A DNA stretch of 64,000 bases, from the NCBI GenBank assembly GCA_036260375.1, contig DASZZZ010000087.1, positions 26,468 to 90,467 on the forward strand, given 5' to 3'. This document shows, piece after piece, positions 15,793 to 24,233 of the stretch (positions are counted from its first letter, which is position 1; every line of letters begins with the position of its first letter). The stretch is from DASZZZ01 sp036260375. GTDB lineage: Bacteria > Actinomycetota > CADDZG01 > WHSQ01. The notes under the pieces were generated by a model. The model worked only from the letters and a program-made list of their open reading frames with translations. It did no database searches and was not told the DNA's origin. The position numbers were made by a program, and so were the translations under genes.

Positions 15793-16731
15793 GTGCGCGT
15801 CTATCGCTACGTCGACGCGTCGCGGCGCGGGCTCCAGCCGCGCGTCGCTATCGCCCCGCGCGACGGCGAGCCGGTCGATGTCGTCGACGCGTGGACGCGC
15901 GCGTCCGGCGGCTTCGACGGCGACGTCGGGCCGGCGCTGACGTCGACGCTGCAGCTGATCGAGGCCGGTCCCGAGATGTGGGCCGCGGTCGAGGACGCCG
16001 CGGGGGCGGTCCAGGGCGACGAGGACCTGACGATCCCCGAGGACGCGCGCCTGCTGTGTCCGCTCGACCGGCTGTCGTCGCTGCGCGACTTCCTCGCGTT
16101 CGAGAGCCACGTCAAGCTCGGCGCCATGCGGCGCAATCGCAGCGTGCCCGAGTACTGGTACGAGGCACCGGTGTACTACAAGGGCAACCACCGCTCGATC
16201 ATCGGGCCCGGCGACGTGTGCCCGTGGCCGCGCTACACCGAGCGCCTCGACTTCGAGCTCGAGCTTGCGATGGTCGTCGGACGCGGGGGCCGCGACGTCG
16301 CGCGCGACGACGCCCACGAGCACGTCTTCGGATTCACGATCATGAACGACTTCTCGGCGCGCGACATCCAGGCGCGCGAGATGAGCGCGTGGCTCGGTCC
16401 CGCGAAGGGCAAGGACTTCGCGACCGCGCTCGGGCCGTGCATCGTGACCGCCGACGAGATCGGCGCCGAGCCCGACCTCGAGATGGCGTGCAGCGTCAAC
16501 GGCGAGGAACGGGGCCGGGCGCGCTCGAGCGAGATGCACTGGAGCTGGGCCGACATGATCGCCCACGTGAGCCAAGACGAGGACATCTATCCCGGCGACG
16601 TCTACGGCAGCGGCACGCCGGGAGGCTGCTGCGGCCTCGACCAGGGCCGCTTCATTGGTTGGAACGACCTTGTTGACTTAGAGGTGGATGTGGTCGGCCT
16701 GCTCTGCAATGTCGTCGGCGCTGACGAGTAG
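15793..16731 (+). CDS. Fumarylacetoacetate hydrolase family protein
   Basis: A 312-residue protein starting at GTG 15793, 50 nt after the homogentisate dioxygenase gene. The FAH fold signatures are present: the acidic metal-ligand strand LDFELELAMVVGRGG, MNDFSARDIQAREM, GPAKGKDFATALGPCIVT, and the SGTPGGCCG-like turn near the C-terminus (GSGTPGGCCGLDQG). By position it probably performs the last hydrolysis of tyrosine breakdown, cutting fumarylacetoacetate. FAH-family members also act on other beta-diketones, so the exact substrate is inferred from the operon. No maleylacetoacetate isomerase is seen in the window. Confidence 0.85.
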   Translation: MRVYRYVDASRRGLQPRVAIAPRDGEPVDVVDAWTRASGGFDGDVGPALTSTLQLIEAGPEMWAAVEDAAGAVQGDEDLTIPEDARLLCPLDRLSSLRDFLAFESHVKLGAMRRNRSVPEYWYEAPVYYKGNHRSIIGPGDVCPWPRYTERLDFELELAMVVGRGGRDVARDDAHEHVFGFTIMNDFSARDIQAREMSAWLGPAKGKDFATALGPCIVTADEIGAEPDLEMACSVNGEERGRARSSEMHWSWADMIAHVSQDEDIYPGDVYGSGTPGGCCGLDQGRFIGWNDLVDLEVDVVGLLCNVVGADE

Positions 16732-16791
16732 GTCTCCACACTCCACCCAGATGCGTCCGCGCTGTGTCGGACGACCGTCGCTCGTACACCC

Positions 16792-18195
16792 CTATGCTTT
16801 GCTGTCCCGTCGCTTATTCCGATCTGCTGTGGCCTGATTCGGCCTGCGCCTCCGACGGCGTGAGGTCGTCTTAGGACGCACATCGACATCGTCCTCGGAG
16901 AGAGGCCTTTCAGGTTCTCTCGCGTCGACACCTTCATCAAGAGTGGGTCCTTGCGTCGCGATCAGATGTTGGAGTGCGCTGCCGTAGAAACTCCGCGCGA
17001 CACTACGTGCGTGCGACGAGAGCAGATCCTCCAGCCCGCTTGCGTAGAAGTTACGCGCCACGCGTTCTTGCGATGCGAGTAGATCACTGAGTCCACTGCC
17101 TTGTACGTTGCGCGCCGCCTGAACTCCCTGCGCCGCCACGATGTTGCGTAGGTTGTCCCCTTCGAAACCGCCCAAAGCGTCTAGCGCATGTGTGACCCAC
17201 ATACGTTGAGCGCGGTCGGAATCGCCTGCAAGCGCTGCAAGTCTGATGGCAGCGTCTGCATTGCTGGGTTCCTGGGACGCTCCTTCATCCGCTGTTTCGT
17301 CGCCCAGACCGATTGGCTGAAGCTCTTCGGCCTCGGCAGCGGAAGTGGTTACGTCGCGTCCGAAGCGCTTACCGGCCTCGTCAAGAAAGTCAGACCACTT
17401 GTATAAGTGGAACTCGGTTCCGGCGCGCGTTCGCATCTCTTGGCGCAACTCTGGTCTCGGGGCGACGAGTCTGGCATCATGAATCAACCACCAGTCGGCC
17501 TTTCTCTCATCTGTGACGAATAAGACTGGACGTTGCGTCTCCTTGCTCTTGTCCATAAGCTGATACCACACGACGAGATCACCGTATCGGCGAGCCCCCG
17601 TTTTTGCACTGTCGCCAAACCCGGGAGGAACACGCTCAGCGTACCGGCGTTCGCCCTCCGCGAAGATCTGAATTAAGCGCTCCTCTTGATAAGGGGGACC
17701 GATGTTCTCTTCGAAGAGACGGACAAGTTCTGACCGGATCGGATCGTCACTGAGATCTCGGGCGACGGGATCGCTAAGAATCCTGGGATGTCGTTTCTCA
17801 AGCTTCTCGACATGCGCAGACAATTGGGTAAAGACTTTGTCAATGCGGCCGACGATGTCCGTTCTATCTAGGGTGGGATGTTGTCCTATTTCGTTTATCT
17901 TTCTCATCAGGTCATCCTTGCCCTTCGAAAGCGCCTTTCTCAGAAGGCGATAAGCGTCTTGCTGGGCCGAAATGACCCCGTAGCGGTTGCGATGGAATTC
18001 TTCAGCAACCTGATGCGGCAGCCATAGCTGGTTCCTGATGCGCTTGAGCATGGAAAGAAAGTCGCGGCGCGTACGGGCGGAGACGCGATACAGGTTGAGG
18101 AGGACGTTAGCGTCCAAGACCACGAGGCCGTGTGACCAAGCATCTTCGACCTCATCTTCAGTGGCTCGATAGTACCCTGGGAAGTGTTGTTTCAT
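16792..18195 (-). CDS. PIN-like (PIN_8) domain nuclease, probable defence gene
   Basis: A 467-residue protein. Residues 1-270 match the large PIN-like family: GYYRATEDE, the acidic strand VVLDANVLLNLYR (Asp28), LWLPHQVAEEFHRNR (Glu65/Glu66), GDLVVWYQLMD (Asp206) and VLFVTDERKADWW (Asp229), giving a plausible metal site for RNA cleavage. The C-terminal half carries three imperfect repeats of about 22 residues (GSGLSDLLASQERVARNFYA and two relatives, about 375-440) and a basic tail. Its base composition is visibly lower in GC than its neighbours. It lies 31 nt downstream of the E2 gene on the same strand. Transfer and a stress or phage-defence role are inferred. Confidence 0.75.
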   Translation of the reverse strand: MKQHFPGYYRATEDEVEDAWSHGLVVLDANVLLNLYRVSARTRRDFLSMLKRIRNQLWLPHQVAEEFHRNRYGVISAQQDAYRLLRKALSKGKDDLMRKINEIGQHPTLDRTDIVGRIDKVFTQLSAHVEKLEKRHPRILSDPVARDLSDDPIRSELVRLFEENIGPPYQEERLIQIFAEGERRYAERVPPGFGDSAKTGARRYGDLVVWYQLMDKSKETQRPVLFVTDERKADWWLIHDARLVAPRPELRQEMRTRAGTEFHLYKWSDFLDEAGKRFGRDVTTSAAEAEELQPIGLGDETADEGASQEPSNADAAIRLAALAGDSDRAQRMWVTHALDALGGFEGDNLRNIVAAQGVQAARNVQGSGLSDLLASQERVARNFYASGLEDLLSSHARSVARSFYGSALQHLIATQGPTLDEGVDAREPERPLSEDDVDVRPKTTSRRRRRRPNQATADRNKRRDSKA

Positions 18196-18226
18196 GGTGC
18201 GCGTCGACCTTGCTTGACAGTCATGT

Positions 18227-19543
18227 CTAACTTTCCAGTGCCAGAACCGCTGGGTGCTCTAGGAGCTCCACTACGTCGAGGATGAAGCGCGACGCGGTCA
18301 TGCCGTCGAGGATGCGGTGGTCGAAGGTTATCGACAGGTTCATCATCAGGCGCGCCACGATCGCGCCGTCGCGCACCACGGCTCTCTGGCTCGCCTTGTG
18401 CACTCCCAGGATCGCCGACTGGGGGTGGAAGACGATCGGCGTCGCCATGAGGCCCCCGAAGCGGCCGGGGCTCGTCACCGTGAACGTCGAGCCGCGCAGC
18501 TCGTCGGGATGCAGCTTTCCGTCCTTCGCGCCGGTGGCCAGTCGCTCGATGTCGGCGGCGATGTCGCGCAGCGACTTCTTGTCCGCGTCGCGCACGACCG
18601 GAACCATCAGGCCCGACGGCGTGTCGGTCGCGACCCCGACGTCGTAGCGCTCGTGGAACACGATCTCGCCGGCGTCCTCGTCGAGGGACGCGTTGAGCGC
18701 GGGGTACGCCCTGAGCCCGGCGACGACCGCCTTGACGATGAACGGCAGGAACGTGAGCTTCGGCGCGTGCGGCGCGCGCTCGTTGGCGAGACGGCGCGCG
18801 GCGTCGAGCTCGGTGACGTCGCACTCCTCGACGTGCGTGACCGGCGGCACGACGCGGTGCGCGTGCGCCATGCGCTCGGCGATCGTGCGGCGCACGCCGC
18901 GCAGCGGCTCCCTGCGTCCGCCCGTGACCGGCTGCGCCGGCGGCCCGGCGACGCGTGCGGCGCGGCCGTCGCCCGACGCGCGCGAACGCGCGTGCGCCTC
19001 GACGTCGGCGCGCGTGATCCGGCCCCCCGGCCCCGACCCGCGCACGTCCGCGAGGTCGACGTCGAGCTCGCGCGCCAGCTTGCGCACGGGCGGCATCGCC
19101 TTGACCGCGGACCGCTGCGGACCCGGTCCCGACGGCGCGGGCGCGGCGGGCCGCGGGGGACCGACGGCGGGCGCCGCGGCTCCACTCGACTTCGCGCCGG
19201 GCACGGGCGGCGGCGGGGGAGGCCCGGCGGCCGCGGGCGTCTCGGTCGCGCTCTCGGCGACCGCGGCCTGGGCCGCTTCGGGCGAGCGCGCCCCGCTGAC
19301 GCCGCCGGCGGGGTCGTCGATCGTTATGAGCACCGTCCCGACCGGCACGACCTTGCCGGCGTCGACGTGGATGCGCGTCACGACGCCGGCGAACGGCGAC
19401 GGGATCTCGGCGGTCGCCTTGTCGGTGATGACCTCGACGATCGGGTCGTCCTCGTCGATCTCGTCGCCCTCCGCCACGAGCCAGCGGTCGATCTCGGCCT
19501 CGGTCACGCCCTCGCCGAGGTCGGGGAGCCGGAACTCGGCCAC
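18227..19543 (-). CDS. bkdC: Branched-chain 2-oxoacid dehydrogenase E2 (dihydrolipoyl acyltransferase)
   Basis: The 438-residue E2 has an N-terminal lipoyl domain (residues 1-77) with the lipoylated lysine in ITDKATAEIPS, and an Ala/Pro linker. A peripheral-subunit-binding domain follows around 150-190 (PPVRKLARELDVDLADVRG), then the acyltransferase domain with the catalytic TFDHRILDG motif near the C-terminus. It moves the acyl group from E1 to CoA. It is the last gene of the dehydrogenase operon, 41 nt after E1 beta. No E3 gene is present in the window, so a shared lipoamide dehydrogenase is expected. Confidence 0.92.
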   Translation of the reverse strand: MAEFRLPDLGEGVTEAEIDRWLVAEGDEIDEDDPIVEVITDKATAEIPSPFAGVVTRIHVDAGKVVPVGTVLITIDDPAGGVSGARSPEAAQAAVAESATETPAAAGPPPPPPVPGAKSSGAAAPAVGPPRPAAPAPSGPGPQRSAVKAMPPVRKLARELDVDLADVRGSGPGGRITRADVEAHARSRASGDGRAARVAGPPAQPVTGGRREPLRGVRRTIAERMAHAHRVVPPVTHVEECDVTELDAARRLANERAPHAPKLTFLPFIVKAVVAGLRAYPALNASLDEDAGEIVFHERYDVGVATDTPSGLMVPVVRDADKKSLRDIAADIERLATGAKDGKLHPDELRGSTFTVTSPGRFGGLMATPIVFHPQSAILGVHKASQRAVVRDGAIVARLMMNLSITFDHRILDGMTASRFILDVVELLEHPAVLALES

Positions 19544-19584
19544 CTACGCACCTCCAGTCGACGGCCGCGCGGTCGGCGCGGCCA

Positions 19585-20595
19585 CTAGAACTCCAGGACC
19601 TTGACCGCGCCGGCCGCGATGCGATCGACGGACGGCAGGTAGTCGTCCTCGTTGGCGAACTGCGGGAACGGGACGTCGTAGCCGGTCACGCGTCCGACCG
19701 GCGCCTCGAGGTCCAGCATGACGCGCTCGTGGATCAGGCTCGACACCTCGGCCCCCAGCCCCGCGGTGCGCGGCGCCTCGTGCACGACGAGCGCGCGCCC
19801 GCAGCGCGCCGCCGCGCTCGTGATCGCGTCGACGTCGAGCGGGTACAGCGAGCGCAGGTCGACGACGCACGCGCGCACCCCGCGCTCCGCCTCCAGCTTC
19901 TCCGCCGCCTCGATCGACAGGGGCACGGTCGCGCCGTACGTGAGGATCGCGAGGTCGTCGCCGTCGCGCGCGACGCGCGCCTTCGAGAGCACGTCGTTGT
20001 AGAGGCCGTCGTTGGAGCCGAGCGGGAACGGCGGATCGTCGGCGACCTCGGCGCGCCCGGCGCGGTAGATGCGCTTCGGCTCCATGAAGATGACGGGGTC
20101 GGGGTCGAAGATCGCGGCGAGCAGCATGTCGCGCGCGTCCGACGGCGTCGTCGGGCACACGACCTTGAGACCCGGGACGTGGCAGAACAGCGCCTCGGGC
20201 GAGTCCGAGTGCAGCTCCGGCGCACGCACGCCGCCGCCGTATGGGATGCGGATCACGATCGACGCGGGGACGTTGCCCGCGGTCCGCCACGCATAGCGCG
20301 CCGCGTGCGTGACGATCTGCTCGAACCCGGGGTACACGAACGCGTCGAACTGGATCTCGACGACCGGCAGCAGTCCGTACAGCGACATCCCGATCGCGGT
20401 GCCGACGATGCCTGCCTCGGCGAGCGGCGTGTCGATGACGCGGTCCTCGCCGAAGCGGTCGAGCAGGCCGGCGGTGACGCGGAAGACGCCGCCGGTCTTG
20501 GCGACGTCCTCGCCCATCATCACGACGCGGTCGTCGGACTCCATCGCCTGGCGTAGCGCGAGGTTGAGCCCCTCGACCATCGTCAGCTCGCTCAC
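19585..20595 (-). CDS. bkdB: Branched-chain 2-oxoacid dehydrogenase E1 component, beta subunit
   Basis: The GTG at 20595 overlaps the E1 alpha stop (GTGA). The 336-residue product shows the transketolase-type pyrimidine-binding signature (VVMMGEDVAKTGGVFRVT, then VIDTPLAEAGIVGTAIGM), the FDAFVYPGFEQI block and the C-terminal domain ending in DYLPSVDRIAAGAVKVLEF. With the alpha subunit it decarboxylates branched-chain 2-oxoacids using thiamine diphosphate. The much longer open frame upstream of this start is a shadow of the alpha gene. Confidence 0.93.
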   Translation of the reverse strand: MSELTMVEGLNLALRQAMESDDRVVMMGEDVAKTGGVFRVTAGLLDRFGEDRVIDTPLAEAGIVGTAIGMSLYGLLPVVEIQFDAFVYPGFEQIVTHAARYAWRTAGNVPASIVIRIPYGGGVRAPELHSDSPEALFCHVPGLKVVCPTTPSDARDMLLAAIFDPDPVIFMEPKRIYRAGRAEVADDPPFPLGSNDGLYNDVLSKARVARDGDDLAILTYGATVPLSIEAAEKLEAERGVRACVVDLRSLYPLDVDAITSAAARCGRALVVHEAPRTAGLGAEVSSLIHERVMLDLEAPVGRVTGYDVPFPQFANEDDYLPSVDRIAAGAVKVLEF

Positions 20596-21722
20596 GGCGA
20601 CTCTGTCTCGGTCTCGACGTCGCCGGTCTGCGACCCTCGTTGGGGGCCGAGCGGCTTGACCTCGGGCGGACGCGCGACGGAGCGCAGCTCGGCGAGGCCT
20701 TCCTCGAACGTCCACGGCCGCCCCGACGCGTACACGTCGGTGAACAACACCTCCTGGTCGAGGTGCCCGATTGACTCCATCGTCCGCACCGCGTCGGCGA
20801 TCGCGGCTTTCGCCTCGGCGCGGATCTGTTCTTCGGTGTCGTCGTCGAGGATGCCGAGCCGGCGCAGGAACGCGCCGGTGCGCCCGACCGGCTCCAGCGC
20901 GCGCCACCGTTCCGTCTCGCTCTCGTCGCGATACAGGCGCGGGTCGTCGGCGGTGCCGTGCGGCGCGATGCGGTAGCAGAACGCCTCGATCAGCGTGGGC
21001 CCGTCGCCGGCGCGGCCGCGCTCGACCGCGTCGCGCGTCGCCTTCCAGCACGCGAGCGGGTCGAAGCCGTCGACGCGCACGCCCGGCATCCCGTAGGCGG
21101 CGGCCTTGTCGGCGATGCGCGGGTTGACCATCTGGCGCGACAGCGGCGTCGAGATCGCCCACTGGTTGTTGACGCAGAAGAACACGGTCGCGGTCTTGAA
21201 TACCGACGCGAAGTTCATCGCCTCGTGGAAGTCGCCCTCCGACGTCGCGCCGTCGCCGAACCACGCGAGCGAGGCGGTGCGCTCGCCCCTGATCTTCGCC
21301 GCCCACGCGACGCCGACCGCGTGCGGGAGGTGCGTGCCGATCGGGACGCAGATGGGAGCGGTGCGGTACTCGCGCGTGTTCCAGAACCCGTGCTCGCCCC
21401 CGTGACCGCGCCACCACGCGAGCACGTTGGACAGCGGCACGCCGCGCAGGATGCCGACCGCGTTCTGGCGGTACGACGGGAAGATCCAGTCGGAGTCGTC
21501 GAGCGCGTACAGCGCGCCGGCCTGCGTCGCCTCCTCGCCCCAGTAGATCGCGTACGTGCCGATGCGGCCCTGACGTTGCAGCGCGACGTGGCGCTCGTCG
21601 GACATGCGCAACAGCACGAGCCAGCGGAACAGCTCGACGAGGTCCTTCTCGCCGAGACCGTCGGGAACCTCGCCGTCGGGCACGTCGCGCCCGTCGCCGA
21701 TGATGCGAAGGATGTCGGTCAC
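20592..21722 (-). CDS. bkdA: Branched-chain 2-oxoacid dehydrogenase E1 component, alpha subunit
   Basis: A 376-residue protein with the thiamine-diphosphate motif GDGATSEGDFHEAMNFA through FFCVNNQ, the substrate-side blocks YWGEEATQAGALYAL and FPSYRQNAVGILRG, and the phosphorylation-loop-like region YRIAPHGTADDPRLYR. It starts 4 nt after the dehydrogenase gene and overlaps E1 beta by 4 nt, so all four genes form one transcript. The leucine/valine dehydrogenase partner and the sequence of the YWGEEA region favour branched-chain oxoacids over pyruvate as substrate. Confidence 0.92.
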   Translation of the reverse strand: MTDILRIIGDGRDVPDGEVPDGLGEKDLVELFRWLVLLRMSDERHVALQRQGRIGTYAIYWGEEATQAGALYALDDSDWIFPSYRQNAVGILRGVPLSNVLAWWRGHGGEHGFWNTREYRTAPICVPIGTHLPHAVGVAWAAKIRGERTASLAWFGDGATSEGDFHEAMNFASVFKTATVFFCVNNQWAISTPLSRQMVNPRIADKAAAYGMPGVRVDGFDPLACWKATRDAVERGRAGDGPTLIEAFCYRIAPHGTADDPRLYRDESETERWRALEPVGRTGAFLRRLGILDDDTEEQIRAEAKAAIADAVRTMESIGHLDQEVLFTDVYASGRPWTFEEGLAELRSVARPPEVKPLGPQRGSQTGDVETETESP

Positions 21723-21726
21723 GACG

Positions 21727-22818
21727 TCAGTGCGTCGACAGCGGGCCGAACTCGGTGACGCGCACGAGCCGGATGCGGCTGATCTTGCGGATCCGCTCCT
21801 CGGCGTGCTCCTCCGCCGCGCGCGCGGTCGAGATGTGGCGCTCCTTGGCCATCGTGAAGATGTGTTGCAGCGCCTTGTAGATCGCCTCGACTCGCTTCAT
21901 GGCGCGCTCGCGGTCGTAGCCGCGCAGCTCGTCCTCGACGTTGATGAGCCCGCCCGCGTTGATGACGAAGTCGGGCGCGTAGAGGATGCCGAGGTCGCGT
22001 AGCTTCTCGCCGTGCTCGGGCCGCGCCAGCTGGTTGTTCGCCGCCCCGGCGATGATCTTGCACTGGAACTCCGAGATCGTGTCGTCGTTGACGATGCCGC
22101 CGAGCGCGCACGGCGCGAAGACGTCGACCTCGAGCTTGTGGACGTTCTGGAGCGGCGTCGTCTCGACGCCGAAGTCGGACACCGCGCGGGCGAGGTTGTC
22201 GACGTCGACGTCGGCGATCGTCACCTTCGCGCCGGCCTGCACGAGGTAGCCGCATAGCGCGTGGCCGACCTTGCCGACGCCCTGGATCGCAACCGTTCGC
22301 CCGGCGAGCTCGGGGCTCCCGAACCGCTCCAGGACCGTCGCCTTGATGCCCTGGAGGACTCCCCACGCGGTCACGGGCGACGGGTCGCCCGAGCCCCCGT
22401 AGGTCTTCGAGCATCCCGTGACCCAGCGCGACTCGCGGCGCACGACGTCCATGTCCTCGAGCGCGGTGCCGACGTCCTCGGCCGTGATGTAGCGCCCGCC
22501 GAGCGTCTCGACGAAGCGCCCGTACGCGCGCAGCAGCTCCTCGGTCTTGATCCGGCGCGGGTCGCCGATGATGACCGCCTTGCCTCCGCCGAGGTCGAGC
22601 CCCGCGGCAGCGGCCTTGTACGTCATGCCCTTGGCGAGGCGCAGCACGTCGACGAGCGCCTCGTCCTCGGTCGCATACGGAAAGAAACGGGTCCCGCCGA
22701 GGGCGGGACCCAGTGCAGTCGAGTGGATGGCGATGATCGCCCGGAGCCCGGACTGGTCGTCGGAGCAGAAGACCACTTGCTCGTAGCCATCGCCGTTGAT
22801 GTGCTCGAACACGCTCAT
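21727..22818 (-). CDS. Leucine/valine dehydrogenase (Glu/Leu/Phe/Val dehydrogenase family)
   Basis: The ATG at 22818, behind an AGGGGAGA site, gives 363 residues, the normal length for leucine, valine or phenylalanine dehydrogenases. The catalytic lysines lie in RLAKGMTYKAAAAGLDLGGG, and the Rossmann motif is VAIQGVGKVGHALCGYLVQAG. It removes the amino group from branched-chain amino acids with NAD, giving the oxoacids used by the E1/E2 complex encoded next in the operon. In Streptomyces the valine dehydrogenase gene also lies close to bldC, as here. Confidence 0.9.
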   Translation of the reverse strand: MSVFEHINGDGYEQVVFCSDDQSGLRAIIAIHSTALGPALGGTRFFPYATEDEALVDVLRLAKGMTYKAAAAGLDLGGGKAVIIGDPRRIKTEELLRAYGRFVETLGGRYITAEDVGTALEDMDVVRRESRWVTGCSKTYGGSGDPSPVTAWGVLQGIKATVLERFGSPELAGRTVAIQGVGKVGHALCGYLVQAGAKVTIADVDVDNLARAVSDFGVETTPLQNVHKLEVDVFAPCALGGIVNDDTISEFQCKIIAGAANNQLARPEHGEKLRDLGILYAPDFVINAGGLINVEDELRGYDRERAMKRVEAIYKALQHIFTMAKERHISTARAAEEHAEERIRKISRIRLVRVTEFGPLSTH

Positions 22819-22983
22819 TTTGCGGCACTCTCCCCTGGAGGTCACGCCGTCGCTGTCTGGAAGGCCTCGAACCGGCCTCCGCGGGGAGGCCTGTATGGAT
22901 CGTAGCGTGCGCGGCTGCCGAGGGTGCCGTGCCGCTCGTACCGGTTCCGCGCCCGGCGCCGGCCGGGCCGTTACCATCCCCCC

Positions 22984-23787
22984 ATGGTCAGGACGTCGTA
23001 CCTGCGGGTCTACCGCCCGCTCGGGTCGTTCCCGCCCGGCGAGCGGGATCAGTGGTCGGCGCAGGCCGGCGGTCATCACCGCGGCGAGCTGAAGGCGTCG
23101 CGCCGGTGGTTGCTCGGCGGACGGCTGCCCGCCGACGACGGAGGCGTGGTCGCGTCCGACGGCGCGTACACGCGCGAGGTCGACGGCCGTGTCCTCGTGT
23201 GCCCCACGCTGACTCGCCTGCGGATGCTCGCGGCGCTCGTCGAGTTCCGCCGCAGCGTTCCCGACGAGGTCGTCGACGCGTTCGTCCCCGGCGACCAGGC
23301 GCGCCGGGCCGACGTCGAGCTCGAGGCGCTCGGCCGCCGCCATCCCGAGCTGCGCTCGCACATCCTCCACGCGAACTGGTACGTGCCGTTGCGGTGGTTC
23401 GTCGCGTTCGACGCGACCGAGCGCATCCTGACCGAGGACTCGACGGGTCTGCGCGTGCGCTACGAGACGAGCCTGACGCACGCCCGCGCGCGGCTGGCGC
23501 GAGCCCTCGAGGTGCTCGCGCGCGCGTCCGACGACGCGATCGCGGAGGCGGTGAGGGAGCTCGACGCGTGGCTCTCGGGCTTCCCCGGCGACGGTCTCCT
23601 GGAGCTCGACTACGGCACCGTCGCCGGGCTCCTGCCCGACGACGAGCTCGTCGACGACTGCTCCGCGGCCGAGGTGTGGTCGTCGATCGAGGCCCTTGAG
23701 GCGGGCGACGTCGGCGCGGCCGGACGGTTGTTCGGGCGCCTCAGCGAGCGCTGGGCCGAGATCCGTGCGCGTGAGGCGGTCAACTAG
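22984..23787 (+). CDS. Conserved actinobacterial protein of unknown function
   Basis: A 267-residue soluble protein starting MVRTSYLRVYRPLGSFPPGE. It contains the conserved block YVPLRWFVAFDATERIL (about 135-151) and mainly alpha-helical sequence after it, with no membrane segment or catalytic motif that I can name. It lies between the divergent dehydrogenase operon and bldC, and a homologue occupies the same place in several actinobacteria, so the trio is a conserved neighbourhood. Function unknown. Confidence 0.7.
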   Translation: MVRTSYLRVYRPLGSFPPGERDQWSAQAGGHHRGELKASRRWLLGGRLPADDGGVVASDGAYTREVDGRVLVCPTLTRLRMLAALVEFRRSVPDEVVDAFVPGDQARRADVELEALGRRHPELRSHILHANWYVPLRWFVAFDATERILTEDSTGLRVRYETSLTHARARLARALEVLARASDDAIAEAVRELDAWLSGFPGDGLLELDYGTVAGLLPDDELVDDCSAAEVWSSIEALEAGDVGAAGRLFGRLSERWAEIRAREAVN

Positions 23788-23864
23788 CGCGACCCGCCGG
23801 TGGGCGAAACGGACGTAGCGCCCGTACCGGACTAGTCGGCCATGACCGTGTATGGCTAGTTCGG

Positions 23865-23892
23865 GGCCTGTGGAAAATAATCCACCTGGGCC
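23865..23892. promoter_or_regulatory. Inverted repeat upstream of bldC
   Basis: An imperfect palindrome whose inner arms GTGGA and TCCAC flank the 6-bp AT-rich centre AAATAA, with outer GGCC/GGCC arms. It lies about 120 bp before the bldC start. It could be an operator or a weak terminator for the preceding gene; there is no T-tract. Confidence 0.35.
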
Positions 23893-24013
23893 ATTTCGCG
23901 CGCGTCCGTTTTCAGCGCATGATGTCGAGCGCGGTGCTTTTTGGCCGGTGCTCCGGATTTGCCGGAACGGGAGACGAACCGGGGCCCCGGAACCGAAGGA
24001 ATGGAGGCAACAC

Positions 24014-24208
24014 ATGAAGGGCCCGAAGGACGATGCGCTCCTGACGCCCGCAGAGGTTGCTGCGCTCTTCCGGGTCGATCCCAAGACCGTCACCCGGTGG
24101 GCGAAGGCGGGCAAGCTGTCGTCGATCCGCACGCTCGGCGGACATCGCCGCTACCGTGCCGACGAGGTCAAGAAGTTCCTCGAGGGAGCCAACCGCCAGG
24201 ACGCCTGA
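24014..24208 (+). CDS. bldC: BldC-like MerR-type DNA-binding protein
   Basis: A 64-residue single winged-helix protein, as short as Streptomyces BldC. It begins MKGPKDDALLTPAEVAALFR and carries the helix-turn-helix VDPKTVTRWAKAGKLSSIRT followed by the wing GGHRRYRADEVKKFL. A GGAGG site lies 5-9 nt before the ATG. BldC binds direct repeats cooperatively and controls development in Streptomyces. In non-sporulating actinomycetes its targets are not known to me. It is alone in its unit, facing the GH18-like gene. Confidence 0.88.
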   Translation: MKGPKDDALLTPAEVAALFRVDPKTVTRWAKAGKLSSIRTLGGHRRYRADEVKKFLEGANRQDA

Positions 24209-24233
24209 CCCCGGCGCGGGCCGGCGTGTGTCC

